Shown here: one piece after another, positions 26,050-34,348 of the stretch
Position numbering within the stretch: the first letter of the stretch is position 1
Layout: every line of letters starts with the position of its first letter
DNA from: Brachybacterium massiliense
GTDB taxonomy: Bacteria; Actinomycetota; Actinomycetes; Actinomycetales; Dermabacteraceae
DNA length: 64,000 bases
Direction: 5' to 3'
Assembly (NCBI RefSeq): GCF_900184245.1
Contig: NZ_FXXB01000003.1
Coordinates: forward strand, 62,001-126,000
The notes under the pieces: generated by a model
What the model was told of the DNA's origin: nothing
Database searches by the model: none
The model's input: the letters and a program-made list of their open reading frames with translations, nothing else
Program-made: the position numbers and the translations under genes

Positions 26050-28073
26050 CAGATCGTCACCCGCTCCCCGGGCGCGCGGTACATCGCATCCCCCTCGACG
26101 ACGCCGAAGGCCTCATGGAACTCCTCGAGGTGGCCCACCACGGTGTTGCAGCGGAACTCCATCGGAGCATGCGGGTCCACGGCCAGGCGGCGCACCGCCT
26201 CCTGACCGCGGTTCTTCCCGCGCCACACCGTCGCCCACGACCAGAACACCCGCTGCAGACCGGTGAAGCCGTCGATCTCGGCGGCGACCTCCTCGGCGTC
26301 GTGGCTGGCGAGGTAGGCCTTCACCGCGATCGACAGACCGCCCAGGTCACCGATGTTCTCGCCGATGGTCAGGGCGCCGTTGACGCGGTGGGTGTCATCG
26401 AGATCGCGGGGCGAGAGCTCGGAGTACTGGGTGATCAGCTGGGCGGCGCGGGCGTCAAAGGCCTCACGGTCCTCGGGCGTCCACCAGGAGACCAGGTTGC
26501 CGTCGCCGTCGTACTTCGAGCCCTGGTCGTCGAATCCGTGCCCGACCTCGTGGCCGATCACCGCGCCGATCCCTCCGAAGTTCACGGCGTCGTCGGCCTC
26601 CGCGTCGAAGAACGGCGGCTGCAGGATCGCAGCGGGGAACACGATCTCGTTGCGGCCGGGGTTGTAGTAGGCGTTGACCGTCTGCGGGGTCATGTGCCAT
26701 TCGTGCTCGTCGATCGGGCCGCCCACCTTCGCGTACTCGAAGGCCGCCTCGAAGCGGCGCGAGGCGCGGGCGGTGGCCACCAGGTCGCCGGGCACGATCT
26801 CGAAGCCCTCGTAGTCTCGCCACACCTCGGGGTACCCGATCTTAGGAGTGAACTTCTCGAGCTTGGCCAGCGCCTTCTGACGCGTGGCGGGAGTCATCCA
26901 CGGCAGGTTCCGGATCGACTCCCGGTAGGCGTCCATCAGCGCCTCGACCAGCACGGTCATGCGCTCCTTGTGGGAGGCGGGGAAGTGGCGGGTCACATAC
27001 TCGCGGCCGACGGCGAAGCCGACGGTGCCCTCGACGAAGGCGACACCGCGCTTCCAGCGCTCGCGCAGCTCCTCGGCGCCGGAGAGCACGCGGCCGGAGA
27101 ACGCGAAGTCCTCCTCGACCAGGGCGGCCGGACCGTAGGGGGCGTAGGAGGAGACGGCGTGCAGCGCGAGCCAGCTGCGCAGCACCTCGAGGTCCTCGCC
27201 GGCCAGCAGCTCGGCGGCGGCGGAGACGTACTCGGGCTGGCCCACCGAGACCACCTCGAAGGCGCGCGCGGGCGCACCGGTGCCCTCGATGAAGGCGTCC
27301 CAGGGGAACGAGGGCGCGAGCTCGCGTCGCTGCTCGGCATCCATCGGGTTGTAGGACTTCTCGCGGTCGCGCAGGCGCACCACGTCCACGTGGCGGGCCG
27401 CCAGGCGGGTCTCGAAGTCCATCACCGCCGCGGCGAGGTCCTCGGCGCTGCCGGACAGCAGCCCCGCACGGCCGGGCAGCTCGGCGAGGCGAGCGAGGTT
27501 GCCCAGGTGCGCGATGTAGGCCTCGCGGATCTCCGCGTAATGCTCCTCGCGGTAATAGGACTCATCCGGCAGCCCCAGCCCGCCCTGGTGGATCTTGACC
27601 TGATAGTTCGTGGAGTCGCGATCATCGGTCCAGACGTAGGACAGCAGCGCCGAGGCGCCCGAGTCCGGGGCGGCCATGGTGCGCACGATCGAGGGGAGAT
27701 CTGCGGCCGCCGAAATGGTGCCCAGCAGATCCTCGAGCACGCCGAGGCCGGCCTGCTCGATCGCCTCGGTGTCCATGAACATCGTGTAGAGCGCGCCCAC
27801 CCGCCCGTGGTCGGTGGTGGGGGCCTGCTCGCTGTGCGAGGCGACATCCGCCGCATCCGCCGCGGCCTCCTCGATGATCTCCCGCACCCGCTCCTCGGAG
27901 AGGTCGCGCAGGGCGTGGAAGGCGCCGTCGCTCGAGCGGTCGGCGGGCATCTCATGCTCGCGCAGCCAGCGCCCGTTGACGTGGCCGAACAGGTCGTCCT
28001 GGATCCGGACGGACTCGTCGACCTGGTCGAGGGAGAGGCCCGAGGGGCGTGCGGAGGGGGCAGTGGTCATCAT
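26046..28073 (-). CDS. pepO: M13-family (neprilysin-like) zinc metallopeptidase
   Basis: A 675-residue PepO-type endopeptidase. HEVGHGFDDQG gives the HExxH zinc ligands. ENIGDLGGLSIAVKAY supplies the third ligand Glu and the conserved Asp, NAYYNPGRNEIVFPAAIL is the substrate-binding block, and RCNTVVGHLEEFHEAFGV ends in the family's C-terminal pattern without the final CxxW. No signal peptide is visible, so it is probably cytoplasmic like other bacterial PepO. Start is ATG 28073 or the next codon at 28070; GCAGGAG precedes both. Confidence 0.93.
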   Translation of the reverse strand: MMTTAPSARPSGLSLDQVDESVRIQDDLFGHVNGRWLREHEMPADRSSDGAFHALRDLSEERVREIIEEAAADAADVASHSEQAPTTDHGRVGALYTMFMDTEAIEQAGLGVLEDLLGTISAAADLPSIVRTMAAPDSGASALLSYVWTDDRDSTNYQVKIHQGGLGLPDESYYREEHYAEIREAYIAHLGNLARLAELPGRAGLLSGSAEDLAAAVMDFETRLAARHVDVVRLRDREKSYNPMDAEQRRELAPSFPWDAFIEGTGAPARAFEVVSVGQPEYVSAAAELLAGEDLEVLRSWLALHAVSSYAPYGPAALVEEDFAFSGRVLSGAEELRERWKRGVAFVEGTVGFAVGREYVTRHFPASHKERMTVLVEALMDAYRESIRNLPWMTPATRQKALAKLEKFTPKIGYPEVWRDYEGFEIVPGDLVATARASRRFEAAFEYAKVGGPIDEHEWHMTPQTVNAYYNPGRNEIVFPAAILQPPFFDAEADDAVNFGGIGAVIGHEVGHGFDDQGSKYDGDGNLVSWWTPEDREAFDARAAQLITQYSELSPRDLDDTHRVNGALTIGENIGDLGGLSIAVKAYLASHDAEEVAAEIDGFTGLQRVFWSWATVWRGKNRGQEAVRRLAVDPHAPMEFRCNTVVGHLEEFHEAFGVVEGDAMYRAPGERVTIW

Positions 28074-28147
28074 CGGCTCCTGCGAGGTGTGCGGTGGGGG
28101 TGCCGGGGATCCGGCGGGAGATCGGCTCTGCGCTGATCGGTCCGGTG

Positions 28148-28942
28148 TCAGAGGGCGAGCAGACCCATCACAGCCAGCGCCAGCGTGAGCAGGCCCAGGC
28201 CGAAGGGTGCGTACGCCCAGGGGCTGCGGGCGCGGTCCGCGGGCGGGCGGCGGTGCAGCACGAGTGTGGACAGGCCGATGCCGATCGACAGCACGGCCGT
28301 GCCGACCACGAGCACCGGGGAGAACACCACCAGGACGGTCGCGCCGACCTGGAACATGACGGTGCCCGCCACGTCGAGCAGACGCATCACCACGGTGGAG
28401 CGGGCGCCCACCCGCTGCGAGAGCAGGGTGGAGATCGCCTCCTTGGACCACTCGCCGGGGCGGGCGATCTGCTGACGGGTGGTGACGGTCTGGGCGGTGG
28501 CGAGGATCAGCCACACCAGCGCGCAGCCGGCACCGACCCACACGCCCAGATGCGACTGGATATCCGCCGGCCACATCAGCAGTGCCAGCAGCACCGCGGC
28601 GACGCGCAGCAGCTCGTCCACCACGCTGCGCACGGCCAGCAGGCCCGGGTTCACGGCCAGCTGCTTGCGGGTGCGGGCGACGAACAGGCTGGTCGCCACG
28701 AGCGAGATCAGCTGGACGGCTCCGAGGCCGATGCCCAGCAGCAGCGGCAGCGGGGTCAGCGGCGCGAACGGCAGGATCGCGATGATCAGCACCACGCCGA
28801 GCACCGGGATCAGCAGAGCTTGGATCGACAGTCCCTTGACGAGGTCCCTCACCAGATCCGCGCCGGTGGGCGGATGGTCGTGGCCGGTGTGGTCGTGGGG
28901 GTCGTCATGGTGCGGCGCGGCCGCCGCGGGCGAGTCGGTCAT
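28148..28942 (-). CDS. Multi-spanning membrane protein with His-rich N-terminus
   Basis: A 264-residue protein of unknown function. The N-terminus is rich in His and Asp (PHHDDPHDHTGHDHPP), suggesting metal binding. About six to seven membrane helices follow in two sets (residues about 45-165 and 185-264), such as LLIPVLGVVLIIAILPF and VMFQVGATVLVVFSPVLVV. There is a good AAGGAGCC ribosome binding site before ATG 28942. No family assignment can be made. It sits 74 nt upstream of pepO in the same direction and is divergent from the ADP-ribosylglycohydrolase gene. Confidence 0.75.
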   Translation of the reverse strand: MTDSPAAAAPHHDDPHDHTGHDHPPTGADLVRDLVKGLSIQALLIPVLGVVLIIAILPFAPLTPLPLLLGIGLGAVQLISLVATSLFVARTRKQLAVNPGLLAVRSVVDELLRVAAVLLALLMWPADIQSHLGVWVGAGCALVWLILATAQTVTTRQQIARPGEWSKEAISTLLSQRVGARSTVVMRLLDVAGTVMFQVGATVLVVFSPVLVVGTAVLSIGIGLSTLVLHRRPPADRARSPWAYAPFGLGLLTLALAVMGLLAL

Positions 28943-29038
28943 GGGGCTCCTTCGTGGTCCCCACCAGGGTAGCGGGGGTGGACGGAGCGAGGCTGAGCGG
29001 CGCTGATGTGGAACCATGGTCCCGTGAGGACCGATGCG

Positions 29039-30088
29039 ATGAACACCAGCGGCGCGGGCCTGTCGGCTGCACAGCGTCAGCGCGCCCTGGGCGCCGTCAT
29101 CGCGGCCGCCGCCGGTGACGCGCTGGGCGCCCCCTACGAGTTCCAGCCGCCGGTGCTCGACTCCGAGGAGATCGACATGATCGGCGGCGGGGTCCTGGAC
29201 TGGCAGCCGGGGGAGTGGACCGACGAGACCGCGATGGCGATCGTGGTGCTCGAGGCCTCCCTCGCCTCCGCAGGCGACCATGACCTGCGGATCGAGACCG
29301 CGCAGGACCACATCGCCCGCGAGTGGTACTCGTGGTCCCTGGGTACTCCGGACATCGGCACGCTCACTTCCCAGGTGGTGCGCACCGCCGCGGCGCTGGC
29401 CCGCGAGGACGGCCACTACGCCCCGCGCGCCAAGGATTTCCGGGCCGCTGCGGCCTCCGCGCACGAGGAGCTGCCGGCCTCTGCCGGGAACGGTTCGCTG
29501 ATGCGCGTGCACGCCTCGGTGCTGCCGTACCTGCTCTCTCCCGAGGAGCATGCGGTCGAGGCGATCGAGGCGGTGTGCCGCTTGACACACGTGCATCCGG
29601 ACACCATCGAGGCCAGCATTCTGTGGGGTCTGGCCGTGCGCCACGCGATCGTCACCGGCGAGGTCGATGTGCGGGTGGGACTGCCGCACCTGCCCGAGGA
29701 GCGGCGCGGGCTGTGGGGCGAGAGGATCGCGGAGGCGGAGGAGTCCACGCCCGTGATGTTCCGGCGCAACGGCTGGGTGGTGGGCGCCTTCCAGGCGGCC
29801 TGGTCGGCGGTCTCGCAGATCACCCCGATCCCGGAGGGGAAGTTCGCCCAGCGCGACGCCCTGGTGGCCGCGCTCGAGGCCGCGGCCCGCGCCGGGTACG
29901 ACACCGACACCGTCACCTGCATCACCGGTTCGCTGCTCGGTGCGGCGCTCGGCTACAAGGCGGTGCCGCCGGAGTGGCGCCGCGCCCTGTTCGGATGGCC
30001 GGGCTATGACCTCGCCGAGCTCAAGGGTCTGGTAGAGCGCGTGATCGCCCCGATGATCGAGATGGCCGACGAGGGGGTCGGCGCGTGA
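29039..30088 (+). CDS. ADP-ribosylglycohydrolase family protein
   Basis: A 349-residue DraG/ARH-type hydrolase that removes ADP-ribose from proteins or small molecules. Motifs: AAAGDALGAPYEF, EWTDETAMAIVVLE (the family's WTDDT with Glu in the fourth position), AGNGSLMRVHASVLPYL and TDTVTCITGSLLGAALGY, the last supplying the second metal-binding Asp cluster. I use ATG 29039 because GAGGA sits 8 nt upstream; an in-frame ATG at 29006 lacks a site. The stop overlaps the next start (GTGA), coupling it to an EEP-family protein. Confidence 0.88.
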   Translation: MNTSGAGLSAAQRQRALGAVIAAAAGDALGAPYEFQPPVLDSEEIDMIGGGVLDWQPGEWTDETAMAIVVLEASLASAGDHDLRIETAQDHIAREWYSWSLGTPDIGTLTSQVVRTAAALAREDGHYAPRAKDFRAAAASAHEELPASAGNGSLMRVHASVLPYLLSPEEHAVEAIEAVCRLTHVHPDTIEASILWGLAVRHAIVTGEVDVRVGLPHLPEERRGLWGERIAEAEESTPVMFRRNGWVVGAFQAAWSAVSQITPIPEGKFAQRDALVAALEAAARAGYDTDTVTCITGSLLGAALGYKAVPPEWRRALFGWPGYDLAELKGLVERVIAPMIEMADEGVGA

Positions 30089-30828
30089 GCGCCGCCCCCG
30101 CACAGTCTCCGGCGGGCCAGGAGGGCTGGCAGCTGCGGATCCTGGCCTGGAATGTCTGGGAGCTGCGCGGTGATCTTGCCGCGCTGATCGAGACCGTCCA
30201 GGACCTGCGGCCGGATGTGCTCCTGCTGCAGGAGGCGCCCCGCTTCGTGCTGCCCAGCGCCCGGCTGCGCTGGTTCGCCCGGCAGATCGACCGGCGGATC
30301 CTGGTGGGCGGCCGAGGCGGACGGGGTCTGGCGATCCTCGCCACCGAGCAGGTCGCCGCGCAGGTGATCCGGCGCGGCATGCACCCTGTCACGCAGCAGC
30401 TCAGCGACCTGAACTCCACCTACCCGCGCGGTGTCGCGGCGGTGCGGGTCTCGGTGCCCGGCGGCGGTGCGGCGGTGCTCTCCTCGACCCACCTCGCGCT
30501 GCAGGAGGACAACCGCCTGCGGCACGCCGAGCACCTCTCGGCGCTCGCGCGCGGCGCCGGCGCCCCGGTGATCGTGGGCGGCGACCTCAACGAGACCGCG
30601 CAGGGCAGCGCCCGGCGCCTGCTGTCCCCGCTGCTGACCGATCCGGCCGCGCAGACCGAGCACACCTTCCCCGCCGCCTCTCCGGATCGGCGGATCGACG
30701 CGATCCTGGTCTCCGAGGGCGTCCACGTGCGCGGAGCCCATGCGGTGCGCTCCACGCAGCGGGTCTCCGAGGAGCGCCTCGCCAGCGCCTCGGATCATCT
30801 GCCGACGCTTCTCGACGTCACCCTCTGA
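30085..30828 (+). CDS. Endonuclease/exonuclease/phosphatase (EEP) family protein
   Basis: A 247-residue EEP-fold phosphodiesterase or phosphatase. Motifs in order: ILAWNVWELRGD (Asn), VLLLQEAPRF (catalytic Glu), STHLALQEDN (His), IVGGDLNETA (Asp-x-Asn), RRIDAILVSEG (Asp) and SASDHLPTLLDV (terminal Asp-His pair). All metal and catalytic residues are present. The substrate could be nucleic acid, a phospholipid or a nucleotide derivative. No signal peptide. It overlaps the ADP-ribosylglycohydrolase gene by GTGA, so a joint role in ADP-ribose or nucleotide turnover is possible. Confidence 0.87.
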   Translation: MSAAPAQSPAGQEGWQLRILAWNVWELRGDLAALIETVQDLRPDVLLLQEAPRFVLPSARLRWFARQIDRRILVGGRGGRGLAILATEQVAAQVIRRGMHPVTQQLSDLNSTYPRGVAAVRVSVPGGGAAVLSSTHLALQEDNRLRHAEHLSALARGAGAPVIVGGDLNETAQGSARRLLSPLLTDPAAQTEHTFPAASPDRRIDAILVSEGVHVRGAHAVRSTQRVSEERLASASDHLPTLLDVTL

Positions 30829-30889
30829 TATCTCGCGGCGCCCCGCGCCATCGAGCGCCCGATCGGTGCAGCCGTCAGCGGCTCAGTGG

Positions 30890-31681
30890 TCAGCGTCGCA
30901 GCCGCAGCCCCGTGCGCAGGGCGACCACATCGTCCTGGCCGCCCACGTGGCGGATCGCGATCCCGCCCGGCACCTCACCCACCACGGTCAGCTGCGTGCG
31001 ATAGGAGTCCACCGCCTGCAGCACCGTCGGCGCGACGCCGGGATGCTCTCGCCACGCGAAGCCCCCGTCCTCTGTCGCGCCCGGCTCCTGCGGGACGGCG
31101 CTCGCCACCTCCAGCATCGGCACGCCGGTGCGGGCGCAGGCCTCGGCGGTGACGTGATGGGCACGCACATGGTCCGGATGCCCGTAGGTGCCCTCGTCGT
31201 CGTAGCCGATCACGACGTCCGGCCGCACCTGCTCGATCAGCGCGACCAGGTCCCCGGCGGCCTGCTCGAGGGGGCGGCGGGAGAAGCTGTCCGGCCCAGC
31301 GGACTCGGAGGGGCCGGCCAGCCCCTCCCGCACCCACTGCATGCCCGAGTCGCGGTAGCGGCGCGGCTCGGCGCCCGGTGCGAGGGCGGGCGCCGTGCCC
31401 AGCCAGTGCCTGGCGGCGAGGCCGAGCGCGGCGGTGGCCGCCTCGATCTCCGTCTCCCGGATCTCCTCGAGGCTGCGCGGATCCTCGGCGCCGATCGCTC
31501 CCTGGACGATCTCTCCCTCCTCGCCGCGGGTCGCGGTCACCAGCTCCACGCGCGTTCCAGCCGCCACGAGGGAGGCCAGCAGCGCTCCGGTGGAGAGCGA
31601 TTCGTCATCGGGGTGGGCGTGGACCGCGAGCACGGTCCGGGAGCTCTCCAGCAGCTGCCAGGGATCGGTGGGGGTGCTCAT
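30890..31681 (-). CDS. mshB: Mycothiol biosynthesis deacetylase MshB
   Basis: A 263-residue PIG-L/LmbE-type zinc deacetylase, expected to deacetylate GlcNAc-inositol in the second step of mycothiol synthesis. VHAHPDDESLSTGALLA holds the Zn-binding HPDDE motif, TATRGEEGE is conserved in MshB and Mca, and YGHPDHVRAHHVTAEA provides the third ligand. It could be Mca, the mycothiol conjugate amidase, but direct coupling to mshA (start overlaps its stop by ATGA) favours MshB. Confidence 0.85.
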   Translation of the reverse strand: MSTPTDPWQLLESSRTVLAVHAHPDDESLSTGALLASLVAAGTRVELVTATRGEEGEIVQGAIGAEDPRSLEEIRETEIEAATAALGLAARHWLGTAPALAPGAEPRRYRDSGMQWVREGLAGPSESAGPDSFSRRPLEQAAGDLVALIEQVRPDVVIGYDDEGTYGHPDHVRAHHVTAEACARTGVPMLEVASAVPQEPGATEDGGFAWREHPGVAPTVLQAVDSYRTQLTVVGEVPGGIAIRHVGGQDDVVALRTGLRLRR

Positions 31682-32901
31682 GCGGTCTCCTCGAGCAGGC
31701 GGGCGTACTGAGCGGCGAGGGTCTCGGCGGTCGCCTCCCAGGTGCGGGAGGAGGCGAACTCACGGGCCGAGCGCACCGCCTCGCCGTAACGGTCGGCGTC
31801 GCCCAGCAACGACTGCAGCGCCTCCGCCCACACATCGGGGTCACGGCTCTCGAGCACCAGCCCGCCCGGATCGACGGCCTCCTGCACCCCTCCCGCGCAG
31901 CGCCAGGAGAGTACCGGGGTGCCGGAGGCCTGCGCCTCGAGCGCCACCAGACCGAAGGTCTCCGACCAGCTGGTCAGCAGCAGCGCCCCGGCGCAGCGCA
32001 TCGCCTCGGCGAGCTCGTCGCGACCCAGAGAGCCCACCACGTCGACCCGGTCCTCGACCCCCAGCTCGCGGGCGAGCTGGCGCAGCTGCTCGGCGTAGTC
32101 CGCGAAGTCCTGGGAGACGCCGCCGGCCAGCATCAGGCGGGCATCGAGCGCCGGATCCAGATGCGCGAGCACCTCGAGCGCGAGGTCCGGGCCCTTGAGC
32201 GGCTGCAGACGTGCGGTGAACAGCAAGGTGGGGCGCACACGTCGCTCGGCGAGATCCGGGCAGGGGCGGAAACGGTCCACGTCCACTCCGGGACGCACCA
32301 CCGTCAGCCGCGCACCGGGCACCCCGTAGCGCTCACCGATCGTGCGCGCCTCCGCCTCCGAGACGGCGATCACCAGATCCGAGCCGGTCGCCGCGAACTG
32401 CTCTCCGGGGATGCGCCCGGCGGACTCCGCGGGCTCTCCGGCATCCAGGGTGCTCGCACCCTCCGGCGCGGCGACGGAATGGAAGGACTGCAGGTGGGGG
32501 ATGCCGAGCTCGCGTGCGATCGGCAGCGACGCGACACCGCTGAACCAGTGATGGGAGTGGAGGAGGTGGTAGCCCTCGCCTGCCTGCGCCTGCGCGGTGA
32601 GCACCGCGTGCAGGGAGGCGCGGAACGGGGAGATCGCCTGCTCCATCGCGCTCTTCGCCAGCGGCGTCGCCGGGCCCGCCTCGAGGTGGAACAGCCGCAC
32701 CCCGTCGGCGATCTGCACCACCTCGGGGGCCGCGGAGTCGCTGCGGCGGGTGAACAGATCCACGCGATGGCCGAGCCGGGCGAGCGCGAGCGACTGCTCG
32801 AGCACCACCACGTTCATCCCGCCCGCGTCCGCACCTCCCGGCTCCTCGAGCGGGGAGGTGTGCAGGGAGATCGCGGCGATGCGCAGGGAGGTGGAGGCCA
32901 T
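31678..32901 (-). CDS. mshA: D-inositol-3-phosphate glycosyltransferase MshA
   Basis: A 407-residue GT4 glycosyltransferase that joins GlcNAc to inositol-3-phosphate, the first step of mycothiol synthesis. The N-terminal signature ISLHTSPLEEPGGADAGGM-NVVV is specific to MshA. LLHSHHWFSGV, TARLQPLKGPDL and SWSETFGLVALEAQASGTPV are the acceptor, donor and E-x7-E motifs. ATG 32901 is preferred because TAGGAT lies exactly 7 nt upstream; an ATG three codons further up is possible. It is the first gene of the mshA-mshB pair. Confidence 0.92.
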   Translation of the reverse strand: MASTSLRIAAISLHTSPLEEPGGADAGGMNVVVLEQSLALARLGHRVDLFTRRSDSAAPEVVQIADGVRLFHLEAGPATPLAKSAMEQAISPFRASLHAVLTAQAQAGEGYHLLHSHHWFSGVASLPIARELGIPHLQSFHSVAAPEGASTLDAGEPAESAGRIPGEQFAATGSDLVIAVSEAEARTIGERYGVPGARLTVVRPGVDVDRFRPCPDLAERRVRPTLLFTARLQPLKGPDLALEVLAHLDPALDARLMLAGGVSQDFADYAEQLRQLARELGVEDRVDVVGSLGRDELAEAMRCAGALLLTSWSETFGLVALEAQASGTPVLSWRCAGGVQEAVDPGGLVLESRDPDVWAEALQSLLGDADRYGEAVRSAREFASSRTWEATAETLAAQYARLLEETA

Positions 32902-32908
32902 GACCGCC

Positions 32909-32914
32909 ATCCTA
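32909..32914 (-). promoter_or_regulatory. -10 box of mshA (leaderless)
   Basis: TAGGAT, 7 nt before the ATG at 32901. Confidence 0.6.
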
Positions 32915-33075
32915 GGCGGGCCGGCGATGCGGACGATCAAGCGGCCTGCCGTGCCCGGGCCCTGCCACATGGCGCAGTGCGACGGGGTGCCGCGGTGTTC
33001 GCCCGCGACGAAACTTCACGCGGCCTGCGTCACGGGAAGTTGAAACGGGCATCAACATGATGGAGCCTGAAATGC

Positions 33076-33675
33076 ATGGAGACGGCGGAGAAAGTGGACT
33101 GGGCTGCATTGAACGCCCACGCGGCGGGCCGCCCTGCCCGCCGACTGGTGACCAAGGCGATCGCAGCGGCCGGTGGTTCCCGCCAACCGGGCACCGTCCT
33201 CGACCTCGGCGCCGGCGCCGGCGCCGACTCCCTTCAGTTCGCGCGCCACGGCTGGACCGTGCACGCCTACGACAGCGATGACACCCTGGCCGCCCGCCTC
33301 GTCGAGAACGAGCGGATGACCGGCTCGGTGCACTTCCACCACACCGACATCGCCGCGGTGGAGAGCTTCCCCGCCGCGCAGATCGTCTACTCCACCTACA
33401 CCCTCGGCCTGCTGGGCCCCGAGGCGCTGCTCCAGGTGTGGGAGAAGCTGGTGGCCGCGCTGCCGCGCGGAGGAGTGATGGCGGTGGACTTCTTCGGCAC
33501 CAACGACTCCTGGGCCGAGCGCCCGGACGTCGCGACCCTGCCGCTCGAGCAGATCGACGCGATGTTCCGCGGCTTCCAGGTGATCGACCGCTCCGTCCGC
33601 GACGAGGACGGCCGCTTCCTGGCGGACAAGAAGCGCTGGCACGTCATCACCACCCTCGCTCGCAAGCTCCGCTGA
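33076..33675 (+). CDS. Class I SAM-dependent methyltransferase
   Basis: A 199-residue Rossmann-fold methyltransferase. VLDLGAGAGADSLQFARHG is the SAM-binding motif I, HAYDSD motif II, and IVYSTYTLGLLGPEALL with FFGTNDSWAER the later strands. The layout resembles tellurite-resistance (TehB-like) or other small-molecule methyltransferases. The acceptor is unknown. ATG 33076 follows GGAG by about 10 nt. It stands alone, divergent from mshA. A 6-bp inverted repeat (AACTTC/GAAGTT) lies at about 33010-33034 in the spacer. Confidence 0.82.
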   Translation: METAEKVDWAALNAHAAGRPARRLVTKAIAAAGGSRQPGTVLDLGAGAGADSLQFARHGWTVHAYDSDDTLAARLVENERMTGSVHFHHTDIAAVESFPAAQIVYSTYTLGLLGPEALLQVWEKLVAALPRGGVMAVDFFGTNDSWAERPDVATLPLEQIDAMFRGFQVIDRSVRDEDGRFLADKKRWHVITTLARKLR

Positions 33676-33682
33676 GCCCGGA

Positions 33683-33701
33683 CCGCGCCTTCGGGGTGCG
33701 G
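33683..33701. terminator. Probable bidirectional terminator
   Basis: CCGCGCC / GGTGCGG (one G-T pair), 7 bp around TTCGG, between the methyltransferase gene and the convergent response-regulator gene. Confidence 0.5.
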
Positions 33702-33706
33702 AGCCT

Positions 33707-34348
33707 CTAGCGCCCCAGCAGCGTCAGCACCGCGGTCACGCGGCGGTGCACGCTCGCACTCTCGCTCAGTCCGAGCTTCGCGAACAGGCGCTGGGTGTGC
33801 TTCTCGACCGCGCCGCCGCTGATGAACAGCCGCTGCGAGATCCCGGCGTTGGTCAGACCCTCGCCCATCAGCTCGAGCACCTCGCGCTCGCGCGGGGTGA
33901 GCTCGTCCAGCGGGGTGCGCTTGCGGGAGGAGATCACCTGGCCCACCACGTCCGGGTCGATCGCCACGCCCCCGGCGGCGACCCGCTCGATCGACTCCAG
34001 GAACGAGCGGATGTCGAACACACGGTCCTTGAGCAGATAGCCAGTGGCCTGCTCCCCGGATTCGATCAGCTCGGTCGCGTAGCCGACCACCACGTACTGG
34101 CTCAGCAGCACGATCGGCGCCTCGGGCCAGCTGCGGCGGATCTCCTGCGCGGCGCGCAGCCCCTCATCGGTGTGGCTCGGGGGCATCCGGATGTCCGAGA
34201 TGACGAGGTCCGGCCGCAGCTCGAGGGCCCGCACCACGAGCTCGGTGCCGGTGGCGGCGGTGCCCACCACCTCGTGGTCGGCCTCCTCGAGCACCAGGCG
34301 CAGGCCCTCGCGGATCAGCGCCGAGTCGTCGGCGATCAGGACGCGCAT
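33707..34348 (-). CDS. NarL/LuxR-type response regulator
   Basis: A 213-residue two-component regulator. The receiver domain (residues about 1-125) has the acidic pair in IADDSALI and the phospho-acceptor Asp in DLVISDIRMPP. The LuxR-type helix-turn-helix is LTPREREVLELMGEGLTNAGI with GAVEKHTQRLFAKLG. It would bind DNA when phosphorylated by the sensor kinase encoded immediately upstream; its start overlaps that gene's end by 13 nt. Target genes are not indicated. Confidence 0.93.
   Translation of the reverse strand: MRVLIADDSALIREGLRLVLEEADHEVVGTAATGTELVVRALELRPDLVISDIRMPPSHTDEGLRAAQEIRRSWPEAPIVLLSQYVVVGYATELIESGEQATGYLLKDRVFDIRSFLESIERVAAGGVAIDPDVVGQVISSRKRTPLDELTPREREVLELMGEGLTNAGISQRLFISGGAVEKHTQRLFAKLGLSESASVHRRVTAVLTLLGR

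Noticed and set aside
26115-28136. A 673-codon open frame antisense to the M13 peptidase
   Set aside because: No conserved motif and a biased composition; the opposite strand carries a clear HExxH peptidase.
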